64,000 nt of DNA from Cephalopachus bancanus. Taxonomy: Eukaryota; Chordata; Mammalia; Primates; Tarsiidae. Below, piece after piece: positions 1 to 22,295 of the stretch. Numbering within the stretch: position 1 is the stretch's first letter; each line of letters starts with the position of its first letter. Where the stretch lies: the NCBI GenBank assembly GCA_027257055.1, contig JAPVLO010000019.1, forward strand, positions 17,410,501 to 17,474,500, read 5' to 3'. The position numbers were made by a program, and so were the translations under genes. The notes beneath the pieces were generated by a model, which worked only from the letters and a program-made list of their open reading frames with translations, searched no databases and was not told the DNA's origin.

Positions 1-172
1 ACCCCCTATCTCATACAAGTCTTTCTCCCTGAGTTTCTTCCTTCTTTCCTAGCTTGGGGTAGTCCTTGATCCATCAAAACATGTCTACACCACCCATTAT
101 TAGCCAAGACTGACACCATAGCCCAACCTTTTCTGGGCTATCACCTGCCTGGGGGCTCTAATAGTGACTTAC

Positions 173-9543
<9,371 letters not shown>

Positions 9544-9962
9544 CTAGGGTGGGGCCTGTGACAGCTACAGGTGTTCTGCAGCCTTTACAGGAGACGGGGA
9601 GACATCTACCCAGATGAGCGAAACTCACTATTAAAATGAAAAGTATAAAGGGTTGCAAGTAGTGGGATGGTATTCAGAAGTTTTTTGTGTCTATATCGCT
9701 GTTCACTTCTAATCCTAATTCTTCTCAATACCTCTAACTGGTTCCCAGGACACTTTTCAGGTAAACATGGCTTACCAGTTGTTTATAGCTGGAAGTATAC
9801 CTAGCATATTAAACAGACACTACAGATTTCCTAGTCCTGTGTCTCTCAAACATCAGACATTTATTTACTTATCACCTTGATGGTTTATGTCAGATATGAG
9901 GACTACCTTTACCATTTTACTTCATCTTTTCCTCCAAGTTCACTCTTTTAAAATATTGAAAT

Positions 9963-10096
9963 ACTGCTAAGCATAGTAGTATACCTGTAGTCCTAGGTAC
10001 CTAGGAGACTGAGACAAAAGGATCACTCAAGCCCAAGAGTCTGAGTCCAGACTGGGACCATAGCAAGATCTTATCTCAAAAAAAAAAAAAAGTAAA
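9963..10096 (+). mobile_element. Alu monomer-like fragment
   Basis: Single arm only: ctgtagtcctaggtacctag, gactgagacaaaaggatcac, then an A tail from about 10,079. Strongly diverged; either an isolated right arm or an old free monomer. Confidence 0.6.
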
Positions 10097-10839
10097 AAAT
10101 TAAAAAACCACAACATAAATATTGAAATAAAAAGTAATTTTATGAGGCATATAAAAAATATAGGTAGTGTCTATACATCACCCCAAAATTATGGTCTATG
10201 CTTCTTTTCTTTTTTCTTTATTTCAATAGCTTTAAGGAGCACAAATAGATTTTGGTTACATGGTTGCATTGTATAGTGGCAAAGAAATCTGAGTTTTAAG
10301 TGTACCCACTACCCCTAATAGTCTATGTTCTATGAACCACCCCAAAATATCTCATATGGCACAGTGTCACTTGACTGCCCACTGAAAAACATTGGCCTAG
10401 ACCAACCTTCATCTCACAGATGAGAAATCAGACTCTGGGGGTTAAGAGATTTGTTTTGGGTCACACAATTAGTGTCAAACTGGGATAAAATCCCAAGCTT
10501 TTAAACTTTCAGGCTTACAGTCTGCCATTTTCCCTTGCTCTGCGACACTCTCATTCTTTTGTTTAAACTATAAGCCCCTGCTCAGAAAGGTACATTACTC
10601 TATGTAAATAAAATACTAACTTTCATGGCTAGTTTTCCATTTAGTATTTCATATCATTAGCCATCATTAAGTCACAGTTTCACAGTACCTTGTCGAACTT
10701 CAGGTAATAACAGTTTCTGTGGAAAATTTAATGTCCTTTTACTAAGCCTTCAGTTGTGGATTCAACAGTACCAATCATTTAAATTTTAAAATAGATTGCT
10801 GTCATGAAATATATCAGGTTCTAAAAATGGTGTGCCCTT

Positions 10840-11115
10840 TGACTTGGTAACTCTATTTCAAGATACCTATCCTAAGAAAATGATCAGAGGTGAAGCCAAA
10901 GATTTATGTTAAAAATTATTAGTTTTACATGTTAGTGAAAGAAATGAAACATTGTAATGATGGAAACCTAAGCAGCTCTTAAAAATTATGTTTTTAAATA
11001 CTTTTACTTACTCAGAAAATACCATTAGTATAACATTAAGCCAAAAAGGATATTAAACTGTATTAACAGCTTGACCTCATATAAAAATAAATATACATGT
11101 ATATTTTTGAGAGAC
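10840..11115 (+). repeat. Old L1 3' end fragment
   Basis: Resembles the common L1M 3' region: ggtaactctatttcaagata, cctaagaaaatgatcagagg, aaagatttatgttaaaaatt. Too degraded to subtype. Confidence 0.5.
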
Positions 11116-11719
11116 TAGAAAGTTTCTTAAATGCCAGCTATGTATAATTCATGAATTAAATTTATATTTTTTTCCTTATCAGTATTTCCAAATATCCTAT
11201 AATGACTACTTGGTAATTCAGGAAGTAAACAATTTTAATAGTTATCACCGGGGTTCAATAATCAGCCTTGAATATTGGAAGTATTCCAAGCATTGGGCTA
11301 CTCTGTTCTAAGCCCAGGGCTGGAAAAACATCTTCTAGGCTACAAGTCCAAGTGACCAAGGTCCCGAGTGAACCAAATTCCCAATAAATTTTAATCAGAA
11401 AGCACATGTTATTATTTAAGACCCTTCATTTCTCTATATAAATAAGGTATTTTCAAACACAATTGTACTTAGAAGACATAGGATGAAAATAAGAGACTAA
11501 AAGCAAAGAAACGGAAAACTAAAAGATATAAAACAGAATGAAGTACTACCAAGAGAGAAAGGGAGAGGAAAAAAAACAACAACAAAAACAAAATAAACAA
11601 AACCAGGAATTTGCCAACAAATCAATCGTAAACTTTACTTTATAATCAGAAGAGTCTGATTAGAGGCACAAATTACAAGGAAGGATTGCATTTGTCCAGA
11701 GAAAGAAAAAAAATCTTAC

Positions 11720-11900
11720 CTTTGAGTTCATCTTGGTGTGTGGCACTCAGGTATTGGCAGCCGTTAGCAAGACTGCAGGGACTCTGCTCTCTGAAAGTGG
11801 ATGTGCTGATGGATTTATTGCCACCTGTTATTTGAGGATGCTGTGTGCGTGTGTGTGCACGTGAGTGCGTGCGCGCACACATGTGCCCTTTGTCCACAAA
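11720..11900 (-). other. SLC18A1: Probable non-coding first exon of SLC18A1
   Basis: A good donor (CAAAG|GTAAGA, with GTAAGA at 11719-11714 on the minus strand) lies about 2.2 kb upstream of the start-codon exon, whose acceptor leaves 5' UTR needing an upstream exon. The transcription start is not defined by any TATA box I can see, so the right boundary is a guess. A TG/CA-rich run sits at about 11,840-11,880. Confidence 0.4.
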
Positions 11901-12639
11901 GACTTAATTGTAACCTCCAGCAGGTTTCATTCAGACCCTTAGCTCCCTGTGTCAAAGGCAGGAAGGCAGGGCTGGATAGGAAAAAGAGAGGAGAGATATT
12001 ATCCTAAGCATAAAGGCACTGGGCTGCGCTGCTTTTCATCTGTGCTCATCTATCATTGAACTTTTTAACTCTTGCCTGGTCTGAATAAAAATTGGAAGAC
12101 AAGATGGAACCACAGTATACTTGCTACTGTCCCTTGCTACTTAGTCAAAGAGGCCCCAGGTACCCCAATTGCATCCTGGAGAGAAACAAGTCTATCTAAA
12201 AAAAGAAATCTACGCATGTTGTTTTCAAGCCATAAAAATTCGACATCTATGGCTTCCGTAAAGACACAGATTGTGCACTCATCTTTTTGTCCCAATACTA
12301 GCTCAGTGCCTGGTGCATAGTAGCCTCCAGTAAATATTTCTTGCCTGGATGACGGGATGGATGGTTATGAAAGAAACTGCAGCTCACTGTGGGATCTTGA
12401 GAGGTACTGACATTAAGAGTCATTGGTGGCTCAAAGAACATAAACAATTTACAAAAGAACAAATATAACCCATGAGCAAGAATAATATGGGTTTTCTATT
12501 TATGGAACTGGTAGACTCCTCGGAATTGTATGAATTAACTACGGGACTTCTGATTTAGGGCTAAGAAGGGAAGAAAAGGGCTTTAAAATGAAAACCAGAA
12601 GAGAGAAACAGGGAGAGAAGACAAGGATGTCAGTAGAAT

Positions 12640-13110
12640 CGACTAGATCTCAAACTGGTGGCTTAAAACAACACACATTTAGTATCCTACAGTTTTGGAG
12701 ATCAGAAGTTCAAAATAACTTTCATTGGGTTAAAATCAAGGTGTTGGCATGGATGCATTCATTCAGGACTCTGAGGGAGGATTGTTTCCTTGCCTTATTT
12801 GACTTCTAGAGGTCTCTTGCAACTCTTGGCTTGTGGCTGCCTCCACCTTCAAAGCTGGCAGCAATGCACGTTCAATGCTCCCTCTGGCTCTGAGTCCCTG
12901 CCTCCCTCCTTCACATATAAGGACTCATGGGATGATATTGGGCCCACCCAGATCATCCAAGATCATCTTGCCATCTCAAGACCTTTAATCTAATCACATC
13001 TGTAAAGTCCCTTTTACCATGCAAGGTAACATACTTACAGGTTCCAGTATTCGGAGGTGGGTATCTCTGGGGTGCCATTGTTCTGTCTTTATAGGGAGCT
13101 TGGCACATTG
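12640..13110 (-). mobile_element. MaLR LTR, MLT1-like, antisense
   Basis: Reads as the reverse complement of an MLT-type LTR: ggcttaaaacaacacacatt at the left, cagttttggagatcagaagt, ataaggactcatgggatgat, and aatctaatcacatctgtaaa near the right. Subfamily uncertain. Confidence 0.5.
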
Positions 13111-13489
13111 GTTCCCCTTACATGCAGACCTTGTGGCCTGAGCCTCTAGGAAAAGAGGAGGTTAGGGCCAAAAGATGGAGGCTGTAATAATAAAAACACT
13201 TACAAGACTCTGGTCATAAGGCAGCATCCTGTTTATAATCTAAGTGACAGTTCTGCCATTGTGCCCTCCACCCTAATTTCAGTTCTCTGAGGGTTTAGAG
13301 CAGCCACTAGCAGAGCTTCGGTAGAGTAGCCCGACAGGGAAGAAAACGTTGTTCTGAGACACCACCAAACTGGGATGCCCCCAAATAATTGGGAAATCAT
13401 AGCTTTGGGAAACCGAGGACCTGGAAAAGCAGGTATAGGCTAAAAATCATCATACCCTGGGCATTAATAAGAATAACAGCAACAATAAC

Positions 13490-13700
13490 AGTAATATCTT
13501 TTGATCCAGTAATTTTACTCAAGAATCTGTCCTCAGAAAATAAGGTAAAACAAGGGGAGAAAATCATAGAAACAAAGTTTTTATTACAGCACTTAGGAAA
13601 AAATTGGAAACATCTCAAATGTCTAACTGTGGAAAAATATTTAAGTGCATGGGCATGAAGGACTATCATGTTGCTGTTAAAACAGAAGAAAGAGATTATT
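13490..13700 (+). repeat. L1M 3' fragment
   Basis: Contains gatccagtaattttactcaa, aaaaattggaaacatctcaa and atgtctaactgtgg, matching the standard old L1 3' ORF2/UTR block. Confidence 0.6.
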
Positions 13701-13830
13701 ATGAAAAATATATACCAAACTGGAAAAATTATATATAAATATATAATTTGTATTCATATATCACATATATGTAACATATGCAATATTTTTTATTTGTATT
13801 ATATATATATACACACACAGAGAGAGAAAT
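13690..13830. repeat. AT-rich, (TA)n/(CA)n low-complexity tract
   Basis: TATATAAATATATAATT runs followed by TATATATATACACACACAGAGAGAG. Confidence 0.8.
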
Positions 13831-13859
13831 TATGATGGGAAATGAAAAAGTAGAATATA

Positions 13860-14640
13860 AAACTTTATCTATGTACATAGCAGCTTTATGCACAATAGCA
13901 AAAAGGTAAAAGCAACAGAGGTCTAACAATGGATGAATGGATAAGCAAAATGTGAGCTAGGCACGGTGGTTCACGCCTGTAATCCCAGCACTTTGAGAGG
14001 TGGAGGTGAGAGGATTGCCTGAGCTCAGGGGTTCGAGACCAGTCTGGGAAGCTTGGCAAGACTTCGTCTCTACAATAAATTTAAAAATTAGCCGGGCATG
14101 GTGGTGTGCATCTATAGTTCCAGCTAATTGGAAGGCTGGGGCAAAGGATTTCCTGAGCCCAGCAGATCGAGGCTACGATAGCCATGAACGTGCCACCGCA
14201 CCTCAGCTTGGGCAACAGAATGAGACTGATTAAAAAAAAAAAAATGTGGTATACAATGTAATGTGAACCTTAAAAAAAAGAAAGAAAGAAAGGATAAAAT
14301 TCTGACACATGATACAGCATGGATGACTCTTCAGGATATTATACTGAGTGAAATAAGCTAGTCACCAAAGGACATATACTGCATGATTTCACACATCTGA
14401 AGCTCTTAGAGGAGACAAATTTAAAGAAACAGAAAGCAGAGTCATGGCTTCCAGGGCCTGAGGGAAGGGGAAGTGGGGATTGTTTAATGGGTATAGAGTT
14501 TCAGTTTTATAAGACGAAAAACTCGTGGAGATTTGCTGGTTGCACAACGATGTGGATCTACTTACTGCTGAACTAGACACTTAAAAAGAGTTAAAATGAT
14601 CAATTGTATGTTATGTGTATCTTGCCACAATTAAAATTTT
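13860..14640 (+). repeat. L1M 3' end, interrupted by an Alu
   Basis: Left part: gcagctttatgcacaatagc and aacaatggatgaatggataa. Right part after the Alu: attatactgagtgaaataag, gcatgatttcacacatctga, ttttaatgggtatagagttt-like sequence and TTGCCACAATTAAAATTT at the end. The two halves are one L1 split at 13,955-14,244. Confidence 0.75.
13955..14244 (+). mobile_element. Alu inserted in an L1 3' end
   Basis: Dimeric Alu with GGATTGCCTGAGCTCAGGGG, CTACAATAAATTTAAAAATT and a right arm CACCGCACCTCAGCTTGGG. Older than the GCTCGGTGGCTCAGCC group. Confidence 0.85.
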
Positions 14641-15918
14641 TGGAAAATACTTTGTGTACATGGTGATTACATATTTATAAGTGGCCATGCTAAATGGCAA
14701 AGTTATGGATGGTTTTTAATTTATTATCCAAACAGTAGTGAAAAAATGTTTAAGTCACCAGTAAAAAGTAACAGCTCAGTCTATATGTAGATATACTGGG
14801 GCACTCTGAGCCCTTGCTGAGGAATAATGATTTCTAGCCAGAGCAGCCATTTTCAACCTCTCGCACTGAAAGGGAAGTTTAAAGCTCTTTGACAATAATT
14901 CTCTTATCTTTCCAGTTAAAGTGGCCAGTACACAACATCCTCAGACAGACAGATTTTTCTCCAGGCCAAATAATATACATAACCCAATTATACTCATTTT
15001 GGGCTGTGGCTGACATGGCCTGCCAGGGTAGATGGTCCTGTGACTCAGATGTGGAGGGCGCTTTTGTTTCTCATTGCTTCCTGTTTCCCTTGCTGTTCAA
15101 ATATTTAACAATCAGTTCCGACTTCTCATATTGAGCATATGTCATCGTTCCAGCCACAGACTAGAAACTGACTTTGGTTCGGAAGTCACAGGCCTCTGGA
15201 AAGAAGTCCAGGGAAAGGCCAGGGGTGTTGCTTTATGGCCACGAGTTACATGGCATTGTGGAGTGGATCTGTCTCCCAAAAGGTAAGGAATTGCTTATGC
15301 CTGTAAAGCCAGGGAGGTGCTGGAAACTAACTCCAAGGGAAATAGATGCTTTTTAAAAAAGCAAAATCAGCATAAGCTGGAACCTCACTGGAAAGTTCTA
15401 TTGTAGGCACACTGGCAGCAAACTCAGCAATACATACATAGACTAAGGACAGGAAAATTCAGCACCCCTCCACACATACACTAGCATCCCTCCATCCCCA
15501 ATACTCTTGAGGAAGTAGCCCTGACTACGGAGACAGCAAACTAAAAAAAGGTTTAAAGTTCAAGCATATACAGAATCCACACCTGTGAAACCAGCTTCCT
15601 TAACCGAAGAACCAAGTCCCTTCAAACAGTCTGACTTTCCTCTGGCCAGGGCTACAGGGAGAGGCCTCAGCTGTTCCATTACATTGCAGAACTTGGCGGT
15701 GGGTTGTCCTGCCAGGCCATGCCCTCGGGGGGTCTCTTCTAGCTATTGCCTCTCACCTATACCTCAGCCATTTCTTCTGTCTCTTCAGTACAGACCTAAG
15801 TCTTATGTCCACACCCCTGCCTGTTTTTACTTTCTCCCTCCTCTTATCAACTCCCTTCATCTCTTCTGCCGTGGTGAGATACCGCCCTTCTTTCTAGTTC
15901 TTTCCTACCTCTCTATAC

Positions 15919-16344
15919 AGTCAGCCTTTTGTATCTGTGGTTTCCACATCTGTGGATTTGACCATCCTGGATTGAAAATGTCCAGGAAAAAAAATAAAAA
16001 TAAAAAACAATACAACAACAGCACAATGTTCACTGTCTGTGGAATGGGCCACCTGAGACCCAGTTCCTACCACGACACAATATGTCCATATAAGGAATGT
16101 GCATGTATATTCCTGAATCTAAAAAAAAAAAAAAAAAGTCAATAAAGTGTAACTACTTATATAGCATTTACATGTATTAGGTGTTGCAAGCAATCTAGAG
16201 AGGATTTAAAGTGTATACCAGGAGGTACATAGGTTATATGCAAATACTAAGCTATCTTATATCAGAAACTTGAGCGTTCGTGGATTTTGGTTTTAGCGGG
16301 AGGTCCTGGAACCAAGCCCCTACAGATAATGAAGGACAACTGTA
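15919..16344. mobile_element. MER2/Tigger-like DNA transposon
   Basis: Inverted ends: ACAGTCAGCCTTTTGTATCT at the left and AATGAAGGACAACTGTATG at the right. The interior has the pogo-related MER2 block ggatttaaagtgtataccag and ttatatgcaaatactaagct. Non-autonomous length; an A-rich stretch inside has expanded. Confidence 0.65.
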
Positions 16345-17159
16345 TGTATGTGATTCCAAGCTGTCTAACCTCCCTGTTAACTGTCAGCCTGGCCATCTTC
16401 CCCTGACTATCCAGGTGAATCATCTCTGCCTAGTTTGACTCAAGCCCTCTCTGCTTGGGTAATGCAGCCACAGCTACACAGACTGGTCAGAGCTTCCTTC
16501 TCCTTTCCTTTAGTGCTCACCTTGAAGCTATGAACAGAAGAACCAGAACAGCCAAGTCCAGAAGAGGAAATATAATGCTTTATGACACTTGGGACATTTT
16601 GCCTTGAATTAGAGTTGTCTGTTTCTAGATGGTAAACTACTTACAGACTGGGGTTCTATCTTACCTATCTTTGTATTCCATATAGCACTTAGCATCTGGG
16701 CCAGCAGGGGTGCTCAGTAACTATTGCTTGTTGCTGATAATGCTCAGGAAGAGGCATTCTTGCCTCTCTGGGCATCACAAAAGACTGCCAAAGCTATATA
16801 AAGTCCTGAAAGAGACATGCACTTTCCCAGTGCCCCATTGCGTAAGAATGGGAATAAGGACATTCCACCTTCCACTTGGAATTCAGCTTGCAAACGCACC
16901 CATCTTTGACTGTTCTATAAGCACAGCGAAGGAGTTTGAAAGTGACCACAGGCCCTTAAGATGTTAGTCTTGGCTATGGTGCCTTGTTAACTTTAATTTA
17001 TATACAAGATATGGAAAACCACTGTGCTGGATCAGAAAGCTTATGGAAAAATCCATAAATTTAAGGTGGGAGAAAGGGCCAGTGGTAATGTCTCCTCATG
17101 AGAAAGGTCATATTTTCTGTAAATATCTTTCTATAAATACCAGGAAACAGAAAAGAAGC

Positions 17160-17360
17160 ATCTGAATTATCAAAGTTTGGATCCTGGGTCTGCCATTCAC
17201 TAACTGTGAAACTGTGGACAAACTATTTGATTTCATGGTACCTGAGTTTGCTGATTTAGAAAGTTGTTCTGAAGATTTAAAGACAGTAAATAAACAATAA
17301 ATAATAAACAATAAAGCACTTAGAAGAGTACCTGGCACATAGTAGGCACATAATATTGTT
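17160..17360 (+). repeat. MIR SINE
   Basis: tcctgggtctgccattcact, ctgtgaaactgtggacaaac and gcacttagaagagtacctgg then cacatagtaggcaca, which is MIR order on the plus strand. Confidence 0.75.
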
Positions 17361-18459
17361 TCTTATGCACTGACATCAGAAAAACAGTAAAACACTGACC
17401 CTGTTCTGACTGAACTCCTCTATTTGTTGGGGGGATTTTCTAAACACTAAGTTTCCTAAAATAATTTCCTCTTCTAAATGTAGCATCACTATGAACTGCT
17501 TCAAGCTCTTACTTCATGCTAACCATGAGAATGCATACACCTTGCTCAAGATTGATTTCCACCCAATATTTTTGCTCTAATCCAAGTCCTTCCCAAATTC
17601 TACCTAACTGAAAAGGCCTACCTCCCCTCTCTTACCTCCACCAAGAAGCACTTGACCTAAGCCAATCCTGGCTTACCTTCTCTTTACCAGATAGATAATC
17701 TAGCCTTCCGTTCCATACTGTTTTGGATTTTCTCTCTGTTGAATCATTTGTATTAATCTTGTCTACACAATTTAGCCTTTAGCTCTTTCAAAATAATGTA
17801 TTGCATAGTAATGTCACCTTTGCTTTAAAGATGTGACACAGAACTAGTTAAGGGCTGCACTTGCTCCCCTGATTCTCAGTCCAATGTACTAACCACCAAG
17901 AGCAGGAAGATGTCTTTTAGTTCTTCTGAGTTTCTCCAGTGCTCAGCATTGTGTTGAGTTCATTAGCAGTGCTCATTCAGTATGTGCTTGTTGATAGAAA
18001 ATGTCATTTGGTAAAGTCTCTAATGAGCACATCACAAGTAAGGCAAGAATTAAGGCCTTTTCTGGCAACAGTCAGATTCAGACTTTGAGATAATACTGCC
18101 ACACTGCCATGACAGCTGGTGAAAAGTAGAGATGATCCAAATTAGAATATGTCCCTAGAGCTTTTCTGGAGAATCTCAGATATTCTCAGTTCAGTTTGTC
18201 CCCAGGTCATCTTTGACACAGAGAGGGGGCTTTAGGCAGATGCCAGGTCAGAGTCTGGATCTTGAATTCTCATTTCAGAGGATCAAACACCCCAACTGTC
18301 TTAGAATTAATTTGGTCTTCCAAAGTTCCCCTAAATGCGGGGAGAATAGACTCTTTATAATTATCCTGCATCTGAAAGGAGCTCCCAGACTTGTCCAAAT
18401 TCCTTAAGTGACAGAGCCAGAACTAAGTGGCTACAGAAGTTATGGAATAAAAAAGACAT

Positions 18460-18600
18460 GGTCTGTAGTCTAGAAAGTTTGGATTGCCAGTATCTCACTT
18501 TCAGAACTTAGGAAATCACCTCACTTCCCTGAGATTCAGTTTCCTCATCTGTAAATTAAGGAGTAAGGAGTGTGGGAGTGATGTCTAGTTGATTCCTAAG
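18460..18600 (+). repeat. MIR SINE fragment
   Basis: cacctcacttccctgagatt, cagtttcctcatctgtaaat. Confidence 0.65.
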
Positions 18601-18829
18601 GTCTATTCAAGATATAACAATCAAAAACTGTTCTTAGAGGCAAAACAATGAGTTCTCATCTAACAGTGACACTATGTCATCTATCACTAACTGCTTTGAC
18701 CTGATTTTTATCAGATCTCTGTAATATAGAACTTCTCATTTACCTGATTGTACATTTATTTTGCCACTAGCTACAAAAGCTTAAAATAAAAATTATACCA
18801 TTTTAAGCAGAAGCACTTTAATATTCCTA

Positions 18830-19140
18830 ACTTTACTTTTGATTAAAAAGCATAATGGATGCTCATGCAAAAAATTTTGACAAATTAAAGGAGAAAACAT
18901 TTCATAACTCAAAGTAGTCACTGTTACTATCAGTATATATTTATTTCCAATATTTTCTGAGTGTATGTGTACACAAATAGATAATAGAGATTATACTGCG
19001 TATGCCATTTGGTATAGAATGTACTCAATACTGTATTATGAAAAATTTCTCGTGCTTAAATAAGTATTTTTTGGTCCATCTTGGCAATTTGATAATTTTC
19101 CATCAAATAAGTATATCAGCATTTATCCGATTCTCTTTTG
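18830..19140 (-). repeat. Probable old L1 3' fragment, antisense
   Basis: AT-rich sequence resembling antisense L1 3' sequence (atttatttccaatattttct, gtccatcttggcaatttgat). Weak identification. Confidence 0.35.
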
Positions 19141-19540
19141 TTGAAACATTTGGGATGTGAAAGGGCTGTCTTGATTTGGCAACAAAAAAGTCTTTGACAA
19201 AGGGCGCTTAGAGTTTCAAGATCATGTTTCTCCACTTCGAACTACCAGTCAACAGGACAGTAGCATCTGGTGAGTGACATTCGAGTCATCAACCTCTTCT
19301 TGATTTTTGTATGTTCAAACATTTGCACCACTCTCTTAAGCAGCTGTTGTTCTGATCATAGGGGGCCCTCTGCTGTTTCCTCTCTTTCCCACAACACATC
19401 AGTGACCCTAGGTGACAACGAAAGTAATATGGAATATGGAAGAGAAACAGAGAGCTCAGTTTCAGCAGGTTAAAGTACAGTTTCCAGTCTGTAAACCTCA
19501 CTCTGCACCTGATGGTCAGAATTTTAAAACAGCCCGCACG

Positions 19541-19842
19541 GTCCAGGTTTAGTGGCTCAGCCTGTAATCCCAGCACTTTGAGAGGCCGAGGCCAGTGGAT
19601 TGCTTGAGCCCATGGGTTCGAGACCAGTTCAGGCAACTCGACAAGATCTTGTCTCTACAGTAAATAAATAAATAAATAGCCGGGCACGCCTGTAGTTCCA
19701 GCTACTTGGAAGACTGAGGTGGAAGGATCACTGGAGCCCAGTAGGTCAAAGCTGGGGTAGCCATGAGTGTGCCACTGCACTCCAGCCTAGGTGACAAAGT
19801 GAGACTCCAACACAAAAATGAATAAATAAATAAAAATAAAAG
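19541..19842 (+). mobile_element. Alu, tarsier-like subfamily, diverged
   Basis: GTGGCTCAGCCTGTAATCCC start, derived left arm, an AATAAATAAATAAAT linker, and an (AAAT)n tail. Confidence 0.85.
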
Positions 19843-20224
19843 TAGCCAACCCAACTACAGCATGTATATAAAAATCAGTTTCCTCTCCTTTCTCATGTGG
19901 AAAAGTTTGTACTGATGATTTTATGTTGGTTTGTGCCTTGTTATGCGGAAACATGTAGGCCTATTTAATCTACTGTGGTTTATCTTCATAATATTTTCCT
20001 TGATCAGGATTTTCCAGCAAATAAAAAGAGACACAAATATATGGGAAAAATGGGTCATTGGCATGAGGCTTTCTTACCCTTCCCTTCTCTATTTTTCTTC
20101 CTTAATAATCAATTGTAGCAAAAGAATAAGAGTCTGCATTTCTATCTAAGGTGTTGATTTCTGTAAGTCTCTTTAAAATCCTTGAGAACTGGACGTGATA
20201 TGAAATCTTTTCAATCATGGATGG

Positions 20225-20345
20225 AGGCAGAAGGAATTGAGGACTCACCCAAGGTCACATTGTGATAGCACTGAAACTGGGCTGGTGACTCTGAGTCTTG
20301 TGTTCTGACCACATTCCCTACTGCTGGGGAATTCCTTGGATTCTT
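20225..20345 (-). repeat. MIR-like fragment, antisense
   Basis: gactcacccaaggtcacatt, gtgactctgagtcttgtgtt. Confidence 0.45.
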
Positions 20346-20789
20346 GCATTTCTTGAGAGTAAAGTAAGGATAGGATCTCAACAAATAAGAGGAGAACAAT
20401 AATAAGTTATCTCAGTAGGATAAGACTATTCCCCAGGAGGGAAAAACCCTCCGTATGGAGGAATAAGATTGGTGGACAATTGTTCATTCTTAGGAAAGAA
20501 GCAACATGTTTTCATTCATCTTTTTTTCATAAAATATATGACTCAACATTTTCATTTATCTAATAGATATTTATTAAATACTTATGTGCAAGTTACCATA
20601 CTAGGCACTTTAGAGTGATGACACAAGAAAATTATAAAATATAGTCCTTGCTTAATACAAACTAGTCAGCTAGTCAAGAAGATATGCCATTTAGCTCTTA
20701 GAAAAGAGCCTGACATATAGTAATTAACATATACATTTTTTATCAACCAATAAATCAAAGTATGCAATAATAATATTATTTAATACATT

Positions 20790-20995
20790 TCTGGCTTTTG
20801 CTACTTGCCAAATACTTTGCATTCTTTATCTCTTTTAATGCTTACAATAATTTTATGTAGAAGACATTATTATTCTCATTTTGAAAATGAGAAAAATGAG
20901 ACCTAAAGAGAACAAGTTTTGTTCACGTTTATAAAATTAATAAGCTCAGGAATTTAGTTAGTCTATCTGGTTCCAAAGTTCACACCTCTTACTCA
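20790..20995 (-). repeat. MIR SINE, antisense
   Basis: ctttatctcttttaatgctt, ttctcattttgaaaatgaga, ataagctcaggaatttagtt and gttcacacctcttactcaca follow the MIR order in reverse. Confidence 0.6.
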
Positions 20996-21119
20996 CAATA
21001 CTATGCACTGCCCCCCAAGGTGATTCTCTCTGTGTGACTGTACATGACTTTTGGATATTTCATGTATATTTCAGAGGAGAAAAAGATTCCCTCTCCAAAT
21101 TGCAGCATCAATTATTTAT

Positions 21120-21620
21120 GTCACTACACAATCACTTCCGACTTTTATCAATGTACAAACATTTAACATTATTGCAATTTGTCTATATACATGTTCAGTT
21201 CTTTTCACTCAATATTATTTTACATAAAAGCTCCATTTGCTTATATTTTACTAGCTATATAGGAAACTTATGCCAATATTCATTAAATATAGAATTGTTG
21301 TCCAGTTCACCATTATTAAATATTGAGGTCTATTTCATTTTCATTTTGATGAATAGTATTGCCACATAACAAGCAATAAACATATTTCTTCTTAAAAATA
21401 ATCCCGTCATTGAGATTACTGAACCAAAATATTGTGAACAAGTTCATGATCCCTAACCCATACCAGGTTGCTCTCCAGAAGGATTGGTTAATTTATAAAG
21501 CCACCAGAAATGTGTTGATGCAACTATTAGCACCTAATCCTGCCAACACTAAAAAACAAGAATTACTTGGCTAATTTTCCTAATTTAACAGATATAGTAG
21601 AATCCTATGCTTGTTTCCAT
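21120..21620 (-). repeat. Old L1 3' fragment, antisense
   Basis: Contains accaggttgctctccagaag and ttataaagccaccagaaatg with taatcctgccaacacta, an L1M signature in reverse. Confidence 0.5.
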
Positions 21621-21839
21621 TTGAATTTCTTAATTATTAAGGAAACATAGTACAAACACATGTCAAAGGATTGGAGCTACATAGAAAGATTATTATACTT
21701 TCACCTAATGTATAGTATATTTAAGTTCATGAATTAATTTATTCTATATAGCATTTTGTAATTGCTTTTCACTTCATATTTAATAATGTGTCTGAGAGGT
21801 TTTTGTTTTTATCTCCATGCTTAAGGCACTGAATTATTT

Positions 21840-22017
21840 TTGAAAGGTTGAGAAATATCTTTAACTGGATAGGCTATAACTTATGAATGGGCATTCACAT
21901 TATTTCTAAGTTTTTGTTATGACAAAAATGTTTCAGTGAATATCTCTGTGTATATGTACATAGATAATATATTATATAATATATATGATATAATGTATCA
22001 TATATAATTGAAAATAT

Positions 22018-22052
<35 letters not shown>

Positions 22053-22295
22053 TTGGGGGTGGTAAGGATAAGTTCCTAGCACAGAAATATTTGAGTGTGA
22101 AACCACCAAATTGCTCTTCTAAATATACCAATGATGTTCTTATATACGATATGATGTATCATATATAATTGAAAATATTGTATGTATGTATGTGTGTACA
22201 TATATATATATGTAAGGATAAGTTCCTAGCACAGAAATATTTGAGTGTGAAACCACCGAATTGCTCTTCTAAATATACCAATGATGTTCATAGTA
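21840..22295 (-). repeat. L1 fragment carrying a tandem duplication and TG/TA microsatellites
   Basis: L1-like antisense sequence (gataagttcctagcacagaa, ccaaattgctcttctaaata). The unit at about 21,985-22,140 is repeated at 22,145-22,290. Both copies run from gtatcatatataattgaaaa through a TG/TA run to taccaatgatgttc. Confidence 0.75.

Larger units (their letters stand above)
9544..11719. other. Presumed first intron of SLC18A1
   Basis: Contains an Alu monomer, a small L1 antisense piece at about 10,200-10,330 (TTGGTTACATGGTTGCATTG), a MIR-like stretch at about 10,405-10,560 and an L1 3' fragment. An A/C-rich stretch lies at 11,560-11,600. Confidence 0.5.
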
